DNA of 18,559 bases from CAZSAT01 sp964604675 (lineage in GTDB: Bacteria; Myxococcota_A; UBA796; CAJQPC01), in NCBI GenBank assembly GCA_964604675.1, contig CAZSAT010000133.1, positions 1 to 18,559 of the forward strand, given 5' to 3'. The notes under the pieces are model-generated. The model was not told the DNA's origin. It made no database searches and saw only the letters and a list, made by a program, of their open reading frames with translations. Shown here one piece after another: positions 1-9,994 of this stretch. The position numbers and the translations under genes are program-made. Each line of letters opens with the position of its first letter. Position 1 is the first letter of the stretch.

Positions 1-1
1 G

Positions 2-880
2 CTCGTGATGGTGCTCCAGAAGCAGTGTGAGTTCGTGCTCCAGGCGGTCATGCGCCTGCGCGACGGCGCGTGGGCGTTCCATGAGCTCGAGGCCCTGCCG
101 GAGAACTTCGTCAACCCGCCCTTGCGGGTGCCCTCGTTGCTCTACCGGGCGCTGAAGGACTACGCGCGGGAGCTGCCCACCGAGCAGCTCTCCGGGCGGC
201 TGAAGCCTCTGCTGGACCGCTACGTGAGCTTCCGACCCGACATCGCGCAGGTGATGCAGGAGATCCGCTTCAGCAAGGAGGAGAAGAAGTTCATCGAGAT
301 CGTCTCCAGCCGCTCCTGGCGTCTCCGAGAGGTCTTCTCGGTCTCGAACCTGTCACGGGTCGGCACGGCGGGCACGGTCTGGGCCTTCCTCGAGCTGGAG
401 TTCCTCGCCATCAAGGATGCGGAGGACCTCGAGCGGTACCTGAACCGCATCCGAGGCCGCATCATCACCAAGCGCGACCGGTTGATGTCGAACCACGCCT
501 TCGACATCCTCGAGATGCACTGGATCTGCCTGGATCATGAGGTGGAGGCCGCCCACCAGAAGCTGATGAACGAGTTCGCCGACAAGAACTACCATGACCT
601 GACGCCGGAGCTGTCCGATGCCCTGCGGCGCATCCGGGAGGCGGTCGGCGAAGCCTACAACAAGGTCAAGGACCGCAAGCTCCGCGCGGTGTACCGGGAA
701 GAGATCGTGGAGGAGGCCCTGGTTCGGAACAGCGCCGAGCTCCTGTCCAAGAAGGGCGAGATGGCCATCATGCGTGGCGACGGCCGCGAGGCGCTCAGCT
801 GCTACCAGAAGGCCCACGAGCTGGTGCCCAACCACCCGGAGTATCGGGACGGGCTGAACCGGGCGCGTGGCCTGCGCTGA
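2..880 (+). CDS. DUF4388/J-domain-like/TPR protein, 5' truncated by window edge
   Basis: The open frame runs from the window edge, and its first Met codons (position 5) lie inside what reads as the end of a DUF4388-type domain (a pattern of 'RLRDGAWAFHE'), so the true start is probably upstream. Numbering from position 5, residues about 165-231 read like a DnaJ J-domain: 'FDILEMH' at the start, 'EAAHQKLMNEF' for helix II, and 'IREAVGEAYNKVKDRKLRAVY' type spacing at the end. The diagnostic HPD is missing and the loop reads NYHDLT (195-200), so stimulation of DnaK is not expected. Residues about 245-280 form one TPR-like repeat, ending in ELVPNHPEY. There is no membrane segment. Proteins with DUF4388 followed by a degenerate J-like region and a TPR are common in myxobacteria and are often linked to signalling, but the role of this one is unknown. 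It converges with the aldehyde dehydrogenase gene across only 15 bp. Confidence 0.75.
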   Translation, partial: LVMVLQKQCEFVLQAVMRLRDGAWAFHELEALPENFVNPPLRVPSLLYRALKDYARELPTEQLSGRLKPLLDRYVSFRPDIAQVMQEIRFSKEEKKFIEIVSSRSWRLREVFSVSNLSRVGTAGTVWAFLELEFLAIKDAEDLERYLNRIRGRIITKRDRLMSNHAFDILEMHWICLDHEVEAAHQKLMNEFADKNYHDLTPELSDALRRIREAVGEAYNKVKDRKLRAVYREEIVEEALVRNSAELLSKKGEMAIMRGDGREALSCYQKAHELVPNHPEYRDGLNRARGLR

Positions 881-902
881 GGGGTCGCCGCCGGCTCAGC
901 GC
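874..902. terminator. hairpin covering both convergent stop codons
   Basis: GCGCTGAG (874-881) and CTCAGCGC (895-902) are perfect 8-bp inverted repeats around a 13-base GC-rich loop. The TGA of the left gene (878-880) lies in one arm and the TGA of the minus-strand aldehyde dehydrogenase (complement of 896-898) lies in the other. There is no T-tract on either side, so it is not a canonical intrinsic terminator. A bidirectional stem that limits convergent read-through is an inference from position and symmetry. Confidence 0.4.
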
Positions 903-2389
903 TGCCAGGGCCGCCGGGCGTAGAGCAAGCCCATGAGCCGTCGCACGGTCTTGAGCTTGCTCGCGCCGTACGGGTACCACCAGAGCTCGCCCTTCATCGG
1001 CGGCAGCACGTCGTAGTTCACGTGCCGGGTCTGCGTGAGGGCGAGCAGGCCCTCGTCGCTGTGCGTCACCCCGAGCCCGCTGGCCTTGAGCCCGTGCCAG
1101 GGGGTCTCGGGCATCGCGTAGCCGCTGAGCACCTCGTTGATCTGCACGGTGCCGGCCTCGAGCCGCTCGGCGACCCGCCGCGCCCGGTCGGTGCGGTCGC
1201 CGAACACGTAGGCGCAGAGCCCGAGGTCGTTGTCGTTGGCCTCGGCCACCATCGTGTCGACGTCGGCGTACACGCGGACCGGCAGCACGGGACCGAAGAT
1301 CTCCTGCTTCCAGATCGCCATGTCGGGGGTGACATCGGTCAGGAGCGTCGGTGGGTAGAAGTGACCGGCGCCCGTGGGCGGATCGCCGCCCACCCAAGCG
1401 GTCGCGCCGGCCGCTACGGCAGCGGCGACGAGCCCAGCAACGCGGTCGCGCTGCCGGGCGGACGCGAGGGGTCCGATCTGCACGCCGTGGCCCGCCGGAT
1501 CGCCCTGCGTCAGGCCCTCCAGCTGCGCCTGCACCCGTTCGAGCAGGGCCTCCGCCACGCTCTCGTGGATCAGGACGCGCTCCACGCTTGCGCACACCTG
1601 GCCGGCGTTGGCGCAAGCACCCCACACCAACGCGGACGCCGTGCGCTCCAGGTCGCAGTCGTCGAGCACCAGGGCGGGTGCCTTGCCACCGAGCTCGACC
1701 GCACAAGGGACGAGCAGCTCGCCACAGCGCGCGGCCACCTTGCGCCCGGTGGCGACGGAGCCCGTGAAGAGCACGAAGTCCGGGGCGGCGTCCACGAGGG
1801 CTGCGCCCACGGAACCGTCCCCCTGCACGAGGCGCAGCACGCCCTCCGGCAGGCCGGCCTCGGCCCAGAATCCCGCCAGCAGCTCCGCGACCAGGGGCGT
1901 GAGCTCGCTCGGCTTCAGCACGACACCGTTGCCCGCCACCAGGGCGCTGGCCGTGCAGCCCATCGGAATGCTGGCGGGGAAGTTCCACGGGGCGATGACG
2001 CCGACCACCCCGCGGGGCGTGTGGTGGAGGTAGCTCGCCCGGTGTTTCTGGAGCCGCAGCGGCAGCGGCCTCGGCGCGAGGATGCCCTCGGCTTCGGAGG
2101 CAGCCCAGGTGCAGAGCTCCAACAGCGGCGCGAGGTCCATCGCCCAGGCCTCTGCTGGGGTCTTGCCGCCCTCGGCGACCAGCAGCTCGACGACCTCGCT
2201 GGACCGGCGCAGGACGAGGTGCTGGAAGCGTCGCACGACCGACGCGCGCTCACGGATGGGGCGTGCCCCCCAAGCGACGGCCGCTTCACGGACAGCGGAG
2301 ACGACAGAGGGGACGCTCGTCGGGTCGGTCGTCTGGACCGTCCCGACAGGCGCCCCCGTCGCGGGGTTTTCGCTTTGGAGCTCGGGCAT
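896..2389 (-). CDS. NAD(P)-dependent aldehyde dehydrogenase family protein
   Basis: Full-length (497 aa) ALDH-superfamily enzyme that oxidises an aldehyde to a carboxylate with NAD(P)+. The core signatures are intact: oxyanion-hole Asn136 in APWNFP, Lys159 in VLKPSE, the nucleotide loop FTGS (208-211), general base Glu232 in ELGGKAP and nucleophile Cys266 in GQVCAS. The C-terminal half contains the usual EIFGPVLPV motif. The last 35 or so residues form a Trp/Tyr-rich tail (LWWYPYG) rich in basic residues. Such a tail occurs in some succinate-semialdehyde, benzaldehyde and long-chain aldehyde dehydrogenase groups, so the substrate cannot be named. The start is ATG with an AGGT upstream. It lies 25 bp after actF on the same strand and is probably co-transcribed with the act operon, so its NADH could feed the quinone pool upstream of alternative complex III. 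That link is inference. Confidence 0.92.
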   Translation of the reverse strand: MPELQSENPATGAPVGTVQTTDPTSVPSVVSAVREAAVAWGARPIRERASVVRRFQHLVLRRSSEVVELLVAEGGKTPAEAWAMDLAPLLELCTWAASEAEGILAPRPLPLRLQKHRASYLHHTPRGVVGVIAPWNFPASIPMGCTASALVAGNGVVLKPSELTPLVAELLAGFWAEAGLPEGVLRLVQGDGSVGAALVDAAPDFVLFTGSVATGRKVAARCGELLVPCAVELGGKAPALVLDDCDLERTASALVWGACANAGQVCASVERVLIHESVAEALLERVQAQLEGLTQGDPAGHGVQIGPLASARQRDRVAGLVAAAVAAGATAWVGGDPPTGAGHFYPPTLLTDVTPDMAIWKQEIFGPVLPVRVYADVDTMVAEANDNDLGLCAYVFGDRTDRARRVAERLEAGTVQINEVLSGYAMPETPWHGLKASGLGVTHSDEGLLALTQTRHVNYDVLPPMKGELWWYPYGASKLKTVRRLMGLLYARRPWQR

Positions 2390-2414
2390 GCCCGAACCTA
2401 CCGCGCTCGCTGGC

Positions 2415-3716
2415 TCAGTGGGCGTTCGCCGTGCGGCTCGGCGTGACGTGCACGTCGTCCGGATGCGGCTGCATGTACGGGTCGCTGACCGGCACGGGCG
2501 GCACGGAGCCGAGGAAGGTCAGCACCACGGTGAGGAAGAGTCCCGCCATGCCGGCCGCCATCGCGATCTCGATGGGACCGAGGGGCAGGGTGCTCTCGAA
2601 CCAGACGTTGGGCATCGTGACCAGGAAGCGCTCCAGGAACACGCCCGTGGCGGCGATGACGAGCACGAGGAAGAAGCCGGTGGGCATCTTCTTCAGGCCG
2701 CGGCTGGTCATCGCGCCGAAGGGCACGAGGAAGCACATCACACCGACGAGACGGGCGACGTAGGTCCAGGGCTCCAGCTTGAGGCGGACCAGCAGGAAGC
2801 CGATCTCCTCGGTCATGTTGCCGTACCAGATCGGCAGCAGCTGCGCGTAGAACATGTAGGCCCAGACCATCGAGAAGGCCAAGACGAGCTTTCCGAGATC
2901 GTGCCAGGCGCCGTCGACGATCCCCTCGAGGCCCAGCCAGCGCCGCCCGCGGATGGAGACCATCCCGGACCAGATGAAGGCCAGCCAGAGGCAGCTGCAG
3001 AAGAACCAGCCACCGAACATGTTCGAGTACCAGTGGGGGTTCAGGCTCATCACCACGTCGAAGGCGAAGAAGGACAGCCCGACTGCGTACGCGATGGCGT
3101 AGAAGGGCGAGATGGTCATCATGCGCTTCTGGCAGGCGGCGACCTCGGTGGCTTCGCCCTGCCAGTCCTGGATGAAGCGGCCCCACCAGGCCGGGTGCTT
3201 GCCGTCCAGCTTCTCCGACGCCACGCCGAGGTCGGCGCGGAGGCTGTTCCGCAAGTAGTGCCGCCCGAGCAGCAACAGCACGCCCATGAAGGCCGCCAGG
3301 CGGAAGTAGAACCACCCGGGCTGCAGGTACTTCGGCTTGTGCGGTCCGTGCAACAGCTCAGGCGAGTGCGCCCACTCGTAGAGGTCGTGCAGCCCGCCCG
3401 TGAGCAGCAGCGCGAAGAGCAACGCCACGCCGATGGGCGCGAACACGAAGAAGCTCTCGGCGATGCGCTTGAGCGGACGGCCCCAGCGAGCCAGCGTGAG
3501 GGTCTGCACAACGGCGAAGATCAAGCCGCCGAAGGAGAGTCCCGTGAAGTAGACGAGGCAGATGAGCGCCATCGCGCGGGTGCGCGTGGGGTCCATGAAG
3601 AGCCCCGCCACGAAGGCCGCGAGGCCTACGCCAGCGAGGACCTTGGCGATCATCAGCGCCTTCGCGGGCTTGCCGCGGGGCGCGTAGTGGGGTGCCGGGT
3701 CGAAGGGATGAGCCAC
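2415..3716 (-). CDS. actF: Alternative complex III subunit ActF (NrfD-like membrane protein)
   Basis: 433-aa polytopic membrane protein with about ten hydrophobic helices. It is the second NrfD-family subunit of alternative complex III, paired with ActC. Visible family features are GLHDLYEW (108-115), LNPHWYSNMFG (225-235), the LPIWYGNMTEE segment (294-304) and a long cytoplasmic-type loop between helices four and five (about 155-200). The C-terminal 25 residues are hydrophilic and His/Pro-rich. In solved ACIII structures ActF is structural and may take part in proton movement; quinol oxidation is assigned to ActC. The start is GTG, with GGGAG six bases upstream. It lies 10 bp after actE and is the last act gene before the aldehyde dehydrogenase. 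Its position directly after a monohaem cytochrome actE makes the assignment firm. Confidence 0.94.
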   Translation of the reverse strand: MAHPFDPAPHYAPRGKPAKALMIAKVLAGVGLAAFVAGLFMDPTRTRAMALICLVYFTGLSFGGLIFAVVQTLTLARWGRPLKRIAESFFVFAPIGVALLFALLLTGGLHDLYEWAHSPELLHGPHKPKYLQPGWFYFRLAAFMGVLLLLGRHYLRNSLRADLGVASEKLDGKHPAWWGRFIQDWQGEATEVAACQKRMMTISPFYAIAYAVGLSFFAFDVVMSLNPHWYSNMFGGWFFCSCLWLAFIWSGMVSIRGRRWLGLEGIVDGAWHDLGKLVLAFSMVWAYMFYAQLLPIWYGNMTEEIGFLLVRLKLEPWTYVARLVGVMCFLVPFGAMTSRGLKKMPTGFFLVLVIAATGVFLERFLVTMPNVWFESTLPLGPIEIAMAAGMAGLFLTVVLTFLGSVPPVPVSDPYMQPHPDDVHVTPSRTANAH

Positions 3717-3726
3717 GTCGATCTCC

Positions 3727-4272
3727 CTAGAGGCCGTTGCGGATGTAGGACACGATCGACCACATCTCTTCGTCGGTCATCGCCCAGCCGTGCCCGGGCA
3801 TGATGGCGCCGCCGTTCTTGATCGTGAGGAAGAGGTAGCCATCGGTGCGGAGCGGAGCCATCTGCTGGATGTTCAGCGCGGGCACCTGGAAGCGACGCTT
3901 CCCTTCGGCGGGCTTGTTCTGCACGACCTCGCCGCCGCCTTCGCCCGTCACGCTGTGGCATGGGACGCAGTACACGTTGAAGGCCCACTCGCCCTGGGCG
4001 AGGTGCTCTTCGTCGGCCTCGTAGGGGTTGGTCAGCGCCTGCCCCTCGGGCGTCATCCGGTTCCCGTCCAGCGTGCCGCCGTCGTGGGGAACCACACCGG
4101 CCGGAAGGTCCATCATGGGGCGCTCGTAGGCCTTGACGGCCTGCGAGTCCATCATGTCGGTCCACCACAACTGGTAGGGGTAGCCGACGTTGCTGTTGAG
4201 CAGCGCCCAGGAGCCGTAGCCGACGAGCCCGAGCCCGCCGGCCGCGTACACCACGTTGTGCATCATCGACAT
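3727..4272 (-). CDS. actE: Alternative complex III subunit ActE (monohaem cytochrome c)
   Basis: 181-aa class I cytochrome c that takes electrons out of the haem chain of alternative complex III towards a soluble carrier or oxidase. One haem-binding motif, CVPCH (102-106), is followed by distal Met158 in AIMPGHG and the closing helix EEMWSIVSYIR. The N-terminus (residues 7-25) is a Gly/Ala-rich hydrophobic segment without any Cys, so it should be anchored by an uncleaved helix. In studied complexes such as that of Flavobacterium johnsoniae, ActE is instead a lipoprotein. GGAGGGG lies six bases upstream of the ATG. There is one base between the actD stop and this start, and a 10-bp gap to actF. 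Confidence 0.94.
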   Translation of the reverse strand: MSMMHNVVYAAGGLGLVGYGSWALLNSNVGYPYQLWWTDMMDSQAVKAYERPMMDLPAGVVPHDGGTLDGNRMTPEGQALTNPYEADEEHLAQGEWAFNVYCVPCHSVTGEGGGEVVQNKPAEGKRRFQVPALNIQQMAPLRTDGYLFLTIKNGGAIMPGHGWAMTDEEMWSIVSYIRNGL

Positions 4273-4273
4273 C

Positions 4274-4776
4274 TCACGCCCCTCCGACGACTTCGACCGC
4301 GCCGTTGTCGTGCAGGATCTTGCACACCTTGGCGCTTTCTTCGCCCTTCACCAGGATGCCGAAGTGGTCGTTCATGAACCTCGGGTCGGTGAGCTCTTCG
4401 TCCATGCCGACGGCCGGAAGGCGGCAGTGGTAGAGCAGCCCGAGCAGGGTGGCGAGCGCACCGAGGAGCACCGTGCACTCGAAGGTGATGACCATGAACG
4501 GCGGCACGCTCACGATGGGCTTGCCGCCGGGGATGGCCATCGGCCACACCGTCGACGAGAGCGACGCGAGCGAGAAGCCCCCGATGCCCCCGGTGATGGC
4601 GCCGATCATCGTCCACCAGCGGACGGGGCTCGGTCGACCCTCGTAGATGAGCTCGGCGATCTCGTGCCGCGGCAGGGGAGCGGCGACTTGCAGGTCGCTC
4701 ACCCCGGCCTGCTTGAGCGCGTCGATGGCGTCGACGAGACTGTCGAGATGGGCGAAGACACCCTTGACCCTGGACA

Positions 4777-4777
<1 letters not shown>
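4274..4777 (-). CDS. actD: Alternative complex III subunit ActD (DUF3341)
   Basis: 167-aa membrane protein of the DUF3341 family, a small subunit of alternative complex III with no cofactor. The N-terminal about 45 residues form a soluble domain with an ACT-like sequence feel: LVDAIDALKQAGVSDLQV, then PLPRHEI. Two transmembrane helices follow, at about 54-74 (rich in Gly) and 94-117, and a short C-terminal soluble part contains MNDHFGILV, a characteristic DUF3341 ending. The start codon overlaps the actC stop as TGATG, with GAGGAGG just upstream, which suggests translational coupling. It is followed after one base by actE. Confidence 0.93.
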
Positions 4778-6101
<1,324 letters not shown>

Positions 6102-6105
<4 letters not shown>

Positions 6106-9100
6106 CCGTGGTGTCCTCCGCCGTGGTGGGCGTCGGCCGCGGGCTCCGTGAAGGAGATCCGCGTCTTGTAGCGAACGCCGGGCTTGGTGTTCAAGCTCTT
6201 GAAGAGCACGTAGGCCCGGGGATCCTGGAAGTCGGCATGCACGGTGCTGGACGCATCCTTCAGGTTGCCGAAGGTGATGGCGTCGCTCGGGCATGCGTCG
6301 GCGCACGCGGTGACCTTCACGAGCTCCGCGTCGGTCGCGGTGCCCCCGTGACGGTAGGGCGCCTTGGCGCGCCTGAGCCGCTGGATGCAGAAGGTGCACT
6401 TCTCCATCACGCCCATCTCACGCGTGGCGACGTCCGGGTTGAGCATCAGCTCGTAGGACTCCGGCCAGCGGAAGGTGTGGTAGTTGAAGCGCCGCGCGCT
6501 GTAGGGGCAGTTGTTCGCGCAGTAGCGCGTGCCCACACAGCGGTTGTAGATCATCGCGTTCAGACCGTCGAGGTTGTGGTACGTCGCGACCACCGGGCAC
6601 ACGCCTTCGCACGGCGCGTGGCTGCAGTGCTGGCACATCACCGGGATGAACCGCACGTCGGGGTGCTCGCCCTCCCCGACCCAGAAGCGGTCGAGGCGGA
6701 TCCAGCCGAGGCTTCGGTTGCGGCCCTGCTGCACCGGTCCCACGACGGGGATGTTGTTCTCCGCGTAGCAGGCGACCTCGCAGGCTCCGCAGCCGCTGCA
6801 CGCGTCGAGATCGACCGACATCGCGAAGCGGTACGTGGGGTGCTCGGGCTCCGGGAAGAAGTCGTGAATGCCGGCTTCGACGAGGCGCGGGTCTTCCGGG
6901 ACGTTGATCGTCGCGGCCAGCGAGCCGGGCGCGGCGTGCTCGTCGGCGTGCAGCACGTCGTCGACGTACGAGGTGAGCGCGACCGGGCGGCCGTCCATGT
7001 CCTCGCTGCCCTTCATCTGGCGATGGGGGTTCTCGCCGGTGCCGGCCGACGCCGAGCCCTCGAGACCCGCAAGCACCAGGGCGCCGGAGGCCGCGTCGAC
7101 GTTGCCCCCCGCGAGCCGCCAGGTGTTCTGGCCGAACCCCACGCTGTAGCGGTTGCCGACCGTGTGGCCGTTTCCGACCACCACGCCGACCACGTCGTCG
7201 CGGATGCCCTTGGAGATGCGCACGCCCACCTCGACGCTCGCGCCGTTGGCGGTGACCTTCACCGTGGACTTCTCGGTCAGGCCGAGCTTCTCCGCATGGT
7301 GCGGGGACAGCTCGGCCCAGCTGCCCCAGGTGTAGCCGCTCGACGGGTCGGCGACTTCCTGCAGCCAGGGCTTGTTGGCGCCACGGCCGTCGAACAGCAT
7401 GCTGTGGGGGAAGAGCACCACCGTGCCGCCGGGAGCGGCGAGCTCTGCCGCGGCCACCGAGGTGGGCGCGGGCTCGTCGGTGCTCGCATCGACCCAGTGA
7501 CCGCCGCGCGCGAGCGCCGCGTTCCACCAGCCGTTCCAGTCCGCGGTGTCGGCACCGTAGTGCGCGTACCAACGTGAGGCGATGTAGTGCTGGAAGCTCG
7601 GGCTCGCGAAGCTGGCCACCAGCTCGGCGCCGTCCAGCGTCGGGACCACGGGGACTTCGGCCTCGTCGTCCGCTGGAGCTTCGATGGCCTCCTCGCCCTC
7701 GTCCTCGATGGCGGGTACCACCAGCGCTGCGCCCTGGGCGATGGCCAGGAGGGCGTCGCCTACACCACGGGTGTCGTGGAGCGGGTTCATGCCCGGCTGC
7801 TGGAGCAGGCCGACGCCGGGGTAGGGCATCGCGTCCCCCCACTGCTCGATCGTGCTGCCCGGAGGCAGGTAGATCGCGCCGGCGGGCGCACCCTCGATGG
7901 GCAGGTTGGCGAAGACGACGACCGTCTCGACCTTGGCGAGCGCCTCCGCTGCGCCCAGCGAGGGCGGCAGCGAGAAGACCGGGTCGAGCCCATCGAGGAA
8001 CAGCACCTTCGTTGCGCCGCTCTTGCACGAGTCCAGGAGACCGGCGACGTCGCTGTACGACGACACGGTGCCCAGGTCGGTGCCGCCGGAGATGCTGACG
8101 GTCTTGCCGAGGTTGCCGGCGACCGTGTTCAGCACGAGCGTAGCGAGCGCGAGCTCGCCGCCGTTGGCGCTGGCGCCGTCGGCGCCACCCGGGAAGACGA
8201 CCGAGGGGCCATCGGCCAAGAGGTCGGCCAGGGCCTCGAGCTTCTCGAACGCGACGCCGCCAACGTCGGCCGACGCGTGGGCGTCCACAGCGGAGAGGTA
8301 GGCGGAGAAGGCGGCGCTCTTCGTGCGCTCGGCGACGAGCTTGGCGAGCGCGCGTGCGATGTGCGCTTCGCCGCCCGGCACCGGGGCGTACCAGGTGTCG
8401 GCGTTCAGGCCGGTGTTCGAGAGACGCGGCGTGATCGCGTAGAAGGGCGCCACGTGGTGGTTGCGCTTCGGGCTGCGCGCTGCGGCCCAGCCTCGGCTGT
8501 GGTCGACCGGCGCGAGCCAGGTGTGCAGGAAGTCGGCGCCGAAGGACACGATGGTCCTGGCGTCGTCCACCTGGTAGCGCGGCAACCCGCGGGTTCCGAA
8601 GGCGCGCTTCACAGCGCCTGCGAGGCTCTCGTGGCCGAAGCTCTCCCAATGCACGGCCTGGCCACCGGTGGCGGCTGCCACGTCGGCGATCAACGCTCCC
8701 AACGAGCCGCCGCGGTAGCGGCCGAGCCACGCGACCCGGCTGCCTGCGGCCTTGACGGCTCCGGCGACCTGCCCCAGGAGCTCGTCCCAGGCACCCGGGC
8801 TGCCGCCGCCCTGGGGGCCACGGAAGCGGTCGGCGTCGTAGACCTCCTGGACCTCCGCGATGGCACGAGCGCTCGTGCCTCCGCGGCCAGCGGGGCTGTC
8901 GGCGTTGCCGCCCACGTGCACCACGCGGCCTTCACGGTTCCGCACGAGCACGCTGTAGGGCGCACCCACGTCGGACGCGATGGTCGCGAAGAAGGTGGGC
9001 ACACCCGGCGTGATGTCGTCGGGTTGCACCACGTAGGGGATGACCGTCTCGACGGGCACCGTGGCATCACAAGCCGTGAGGCCCGCGGTGCCGGTCACGC

Positions 9101-9140
9101 CGACCATCTTGAAGAAGTCGCGGCGGTTGATCTTCGCCAT
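6102..9140 (-). CDS. actB: Alternative complex III subunit ActB (Fe-S / molybdopterin-like fusion)
   Basis: 1012-aa periplasmic subunit fusing an inactive molybdopterin-oxidoreductase-like domain (about 50-740) with a four-cluster ferredoxin domain (about 770-960). The N-terminus has a twin-arginine motif (NRRDFF, Arg6-Arg7) followed by the lipobox LTAC with Cys24, predicting Tat export and lipid anchoring, as known for ActB. The Cys groups are 781/784/787/791, 836/839/844/848, 868/874/878 and 915/918/946/950. That is 15 ligands, because Thr871 occupies the missing Cys position of the third group. This matches three [4Fe-4S] plus one [3Fe-4S], the ACIII arrangement. An acidic low-complexity stretch (about 470-497) interrupts the Mo-like domain. 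The C-terminus is His/Gly-rich. It lies 13 bp after actA and overlaps actC by ATGA. Confidence 0.96.
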
Positions 9141-9153
9141 CAGAGTCGCCCCA

Positions 9154-9870
9154 TCACTTGTGGCAGGTCCAGCAGTCCTTGAGACCGGCGCGGCGGAGCT
9201 CCGCCTCCGCGCCGTAGTTCTCGTCGACTGACGGATGGTTCTTGTGGCAGTCCAGGCACCAGCCCATCTCCATGGTCATCGCGGGGTCGCGCTCGGCGAC
9301 GCCTCGGGTCTCCATGGGGCCGTGGCACTCCTGGCAGGCGATCTTGGCATCGCCCACGTGAGCGGAGTGATCGAAGTGCACGAAGTCGGGGAGATCGTGC
9401 ACCTTCACCCAAGGGGGTGCCTCGCCCTTGTCGATGTAGCTCTTGAGCTCTTCGAGCACCGGGCGATCCGTGGTGTCGATCATCTTGTGGCAGCCCGCGC
9501 AGGTCTGCAGGGGCGGCACGCCCGCGTGGATCGTGTCCCGCGCGTTGCTGTGGCAGTACTGGCAGTCCATGGCCATGCCGCCGTCAGCGACCGCGCCCGC
9601 ATGGATCTTGTGGTTGAACGCCAGGGGCTGGGAGTCGACCGGCTGCTCGAAGCGGCTCACGGCGATGCGACGCTCGACCGTGTCGTCGCCGCGGGCCTTG
9701 GTCTCGGCATCCATGGCGAGCTCGGGGGGCAGCAGCGAGTGTGTGCCGAGGGGGAACGCCTCGGTGCCGTCGAACGAGCGCTCCCAGGGTCGATCACAGC
9801 CCGCGGCGAACGTCACGCTCGCGAGCACCAGACCAACCGCCAGCCGTGGGCTGTGGGGCGTGTGCATCAT
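9154..9870 (-). CDS. actA: Alternative complex III subunit ActA (pentahaem cytochrome c lipoprotein)
   Basis: 238-aa multihaem cytochrome with five CxxCH motifs: CQYCH (103-107), CAGCH (124-128), CQECH (179-183), CLDCH (205-209) and CWTCH (233-237). Extra His residues suit bis-His ligation, for example FNHKIH (86-91) and FDHSAH (166-171). The five haems pass electrons between ActB and ActE. The signal sequence ends in the lipobox FAAGC (Cys25), so a lipid-anchored periplasmic protein is predicted. The start reads ATGATG. GGAGG lies one base before the first ATG and four bases before the second (9867), so the second may be the real start; the protein is otherwise the same. It is the first act gene, after a 124-bp gap that carries a 14-bp palindrome. 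Confidence 0.95.
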   Translation of the reverse strand: MMHTPHSPRLAVGLVLASVTFAAGCDRPWERSFDGTEAFPLGTHSLLPPELAMDAETKARGDDTVERRIAVSRFEQPVDSQPLAFNHKIHAGAVADGGMAMDCQYCHSNARDTIHAGVPPLQTCAGCHKMIDTTDRPVLEELKSYIDKGEAPPWVKVHDLPDFVHFDHSAHVGDAKIACQECHGPMETRGVAERDPAMTMEMGWCLDCHKNHPSVDENYGAEAELRRAGLKDCWTCHK

Positions 9871-9994
9871 GCCTCCGCCAGGTAGGTGGAATTGCAGCAG
9901 CTTCAGAAGGGCGCGCCCTTTAATGTTTCGACCAGGGTGCGTCCACGACCTTGTGGGAAGCGCTGGCCGCCAGCCGGTGTTGCCCTGCCCGCGG
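9871..9994 (-). promoter_or_regulatory. Putative actA upstream control region
   Basis: This is the only sizeable gap in the minus-strand block (124 bp), which makes it the natural place for an act operon promoter or processing site. Read on the minus strand it holds a small GCTGG/CCAGC stem-loop (9962-9974) soon after the cytochrome c stop, then an AT-rich patch (AAACATTAAA, 9919-9928) in otherwise GC-rich DNA. That patch abuts the palindrome at 9907-9920. No convincing -35/-10 pair or sigma-54 -24/-12 box was seen. The function is inferred from position. Confidence 0.35.
9907..9920. repeat. 14-bp perfect palindrome upstream of actA
   Basis: AAGGGCGCGCCCTT is its own reverse complement, centred about 43 bp before the actA start. 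With no loop it is better explained as a dimeric-regulator operator than as a terminator hairpin, although it could also be chance in GC-rich DNA. It sits directly beside the AT-rich patch of the gap. Confidence 0.4.

Noticed and set aside
2082..3803. 573-codon open frame on the + strand
   Set aside because: It lies antisense to actF and the aldehyde dehydrogenase and has a Glu/His/Gly/Arg-rich composition typical of antisense frames in GC-rich DNA. No domain is visible.
7587..9182. 531-codon open frame on the + strand
   Set aside because: It is antisense to actB, has no motif, and has shadow composition.
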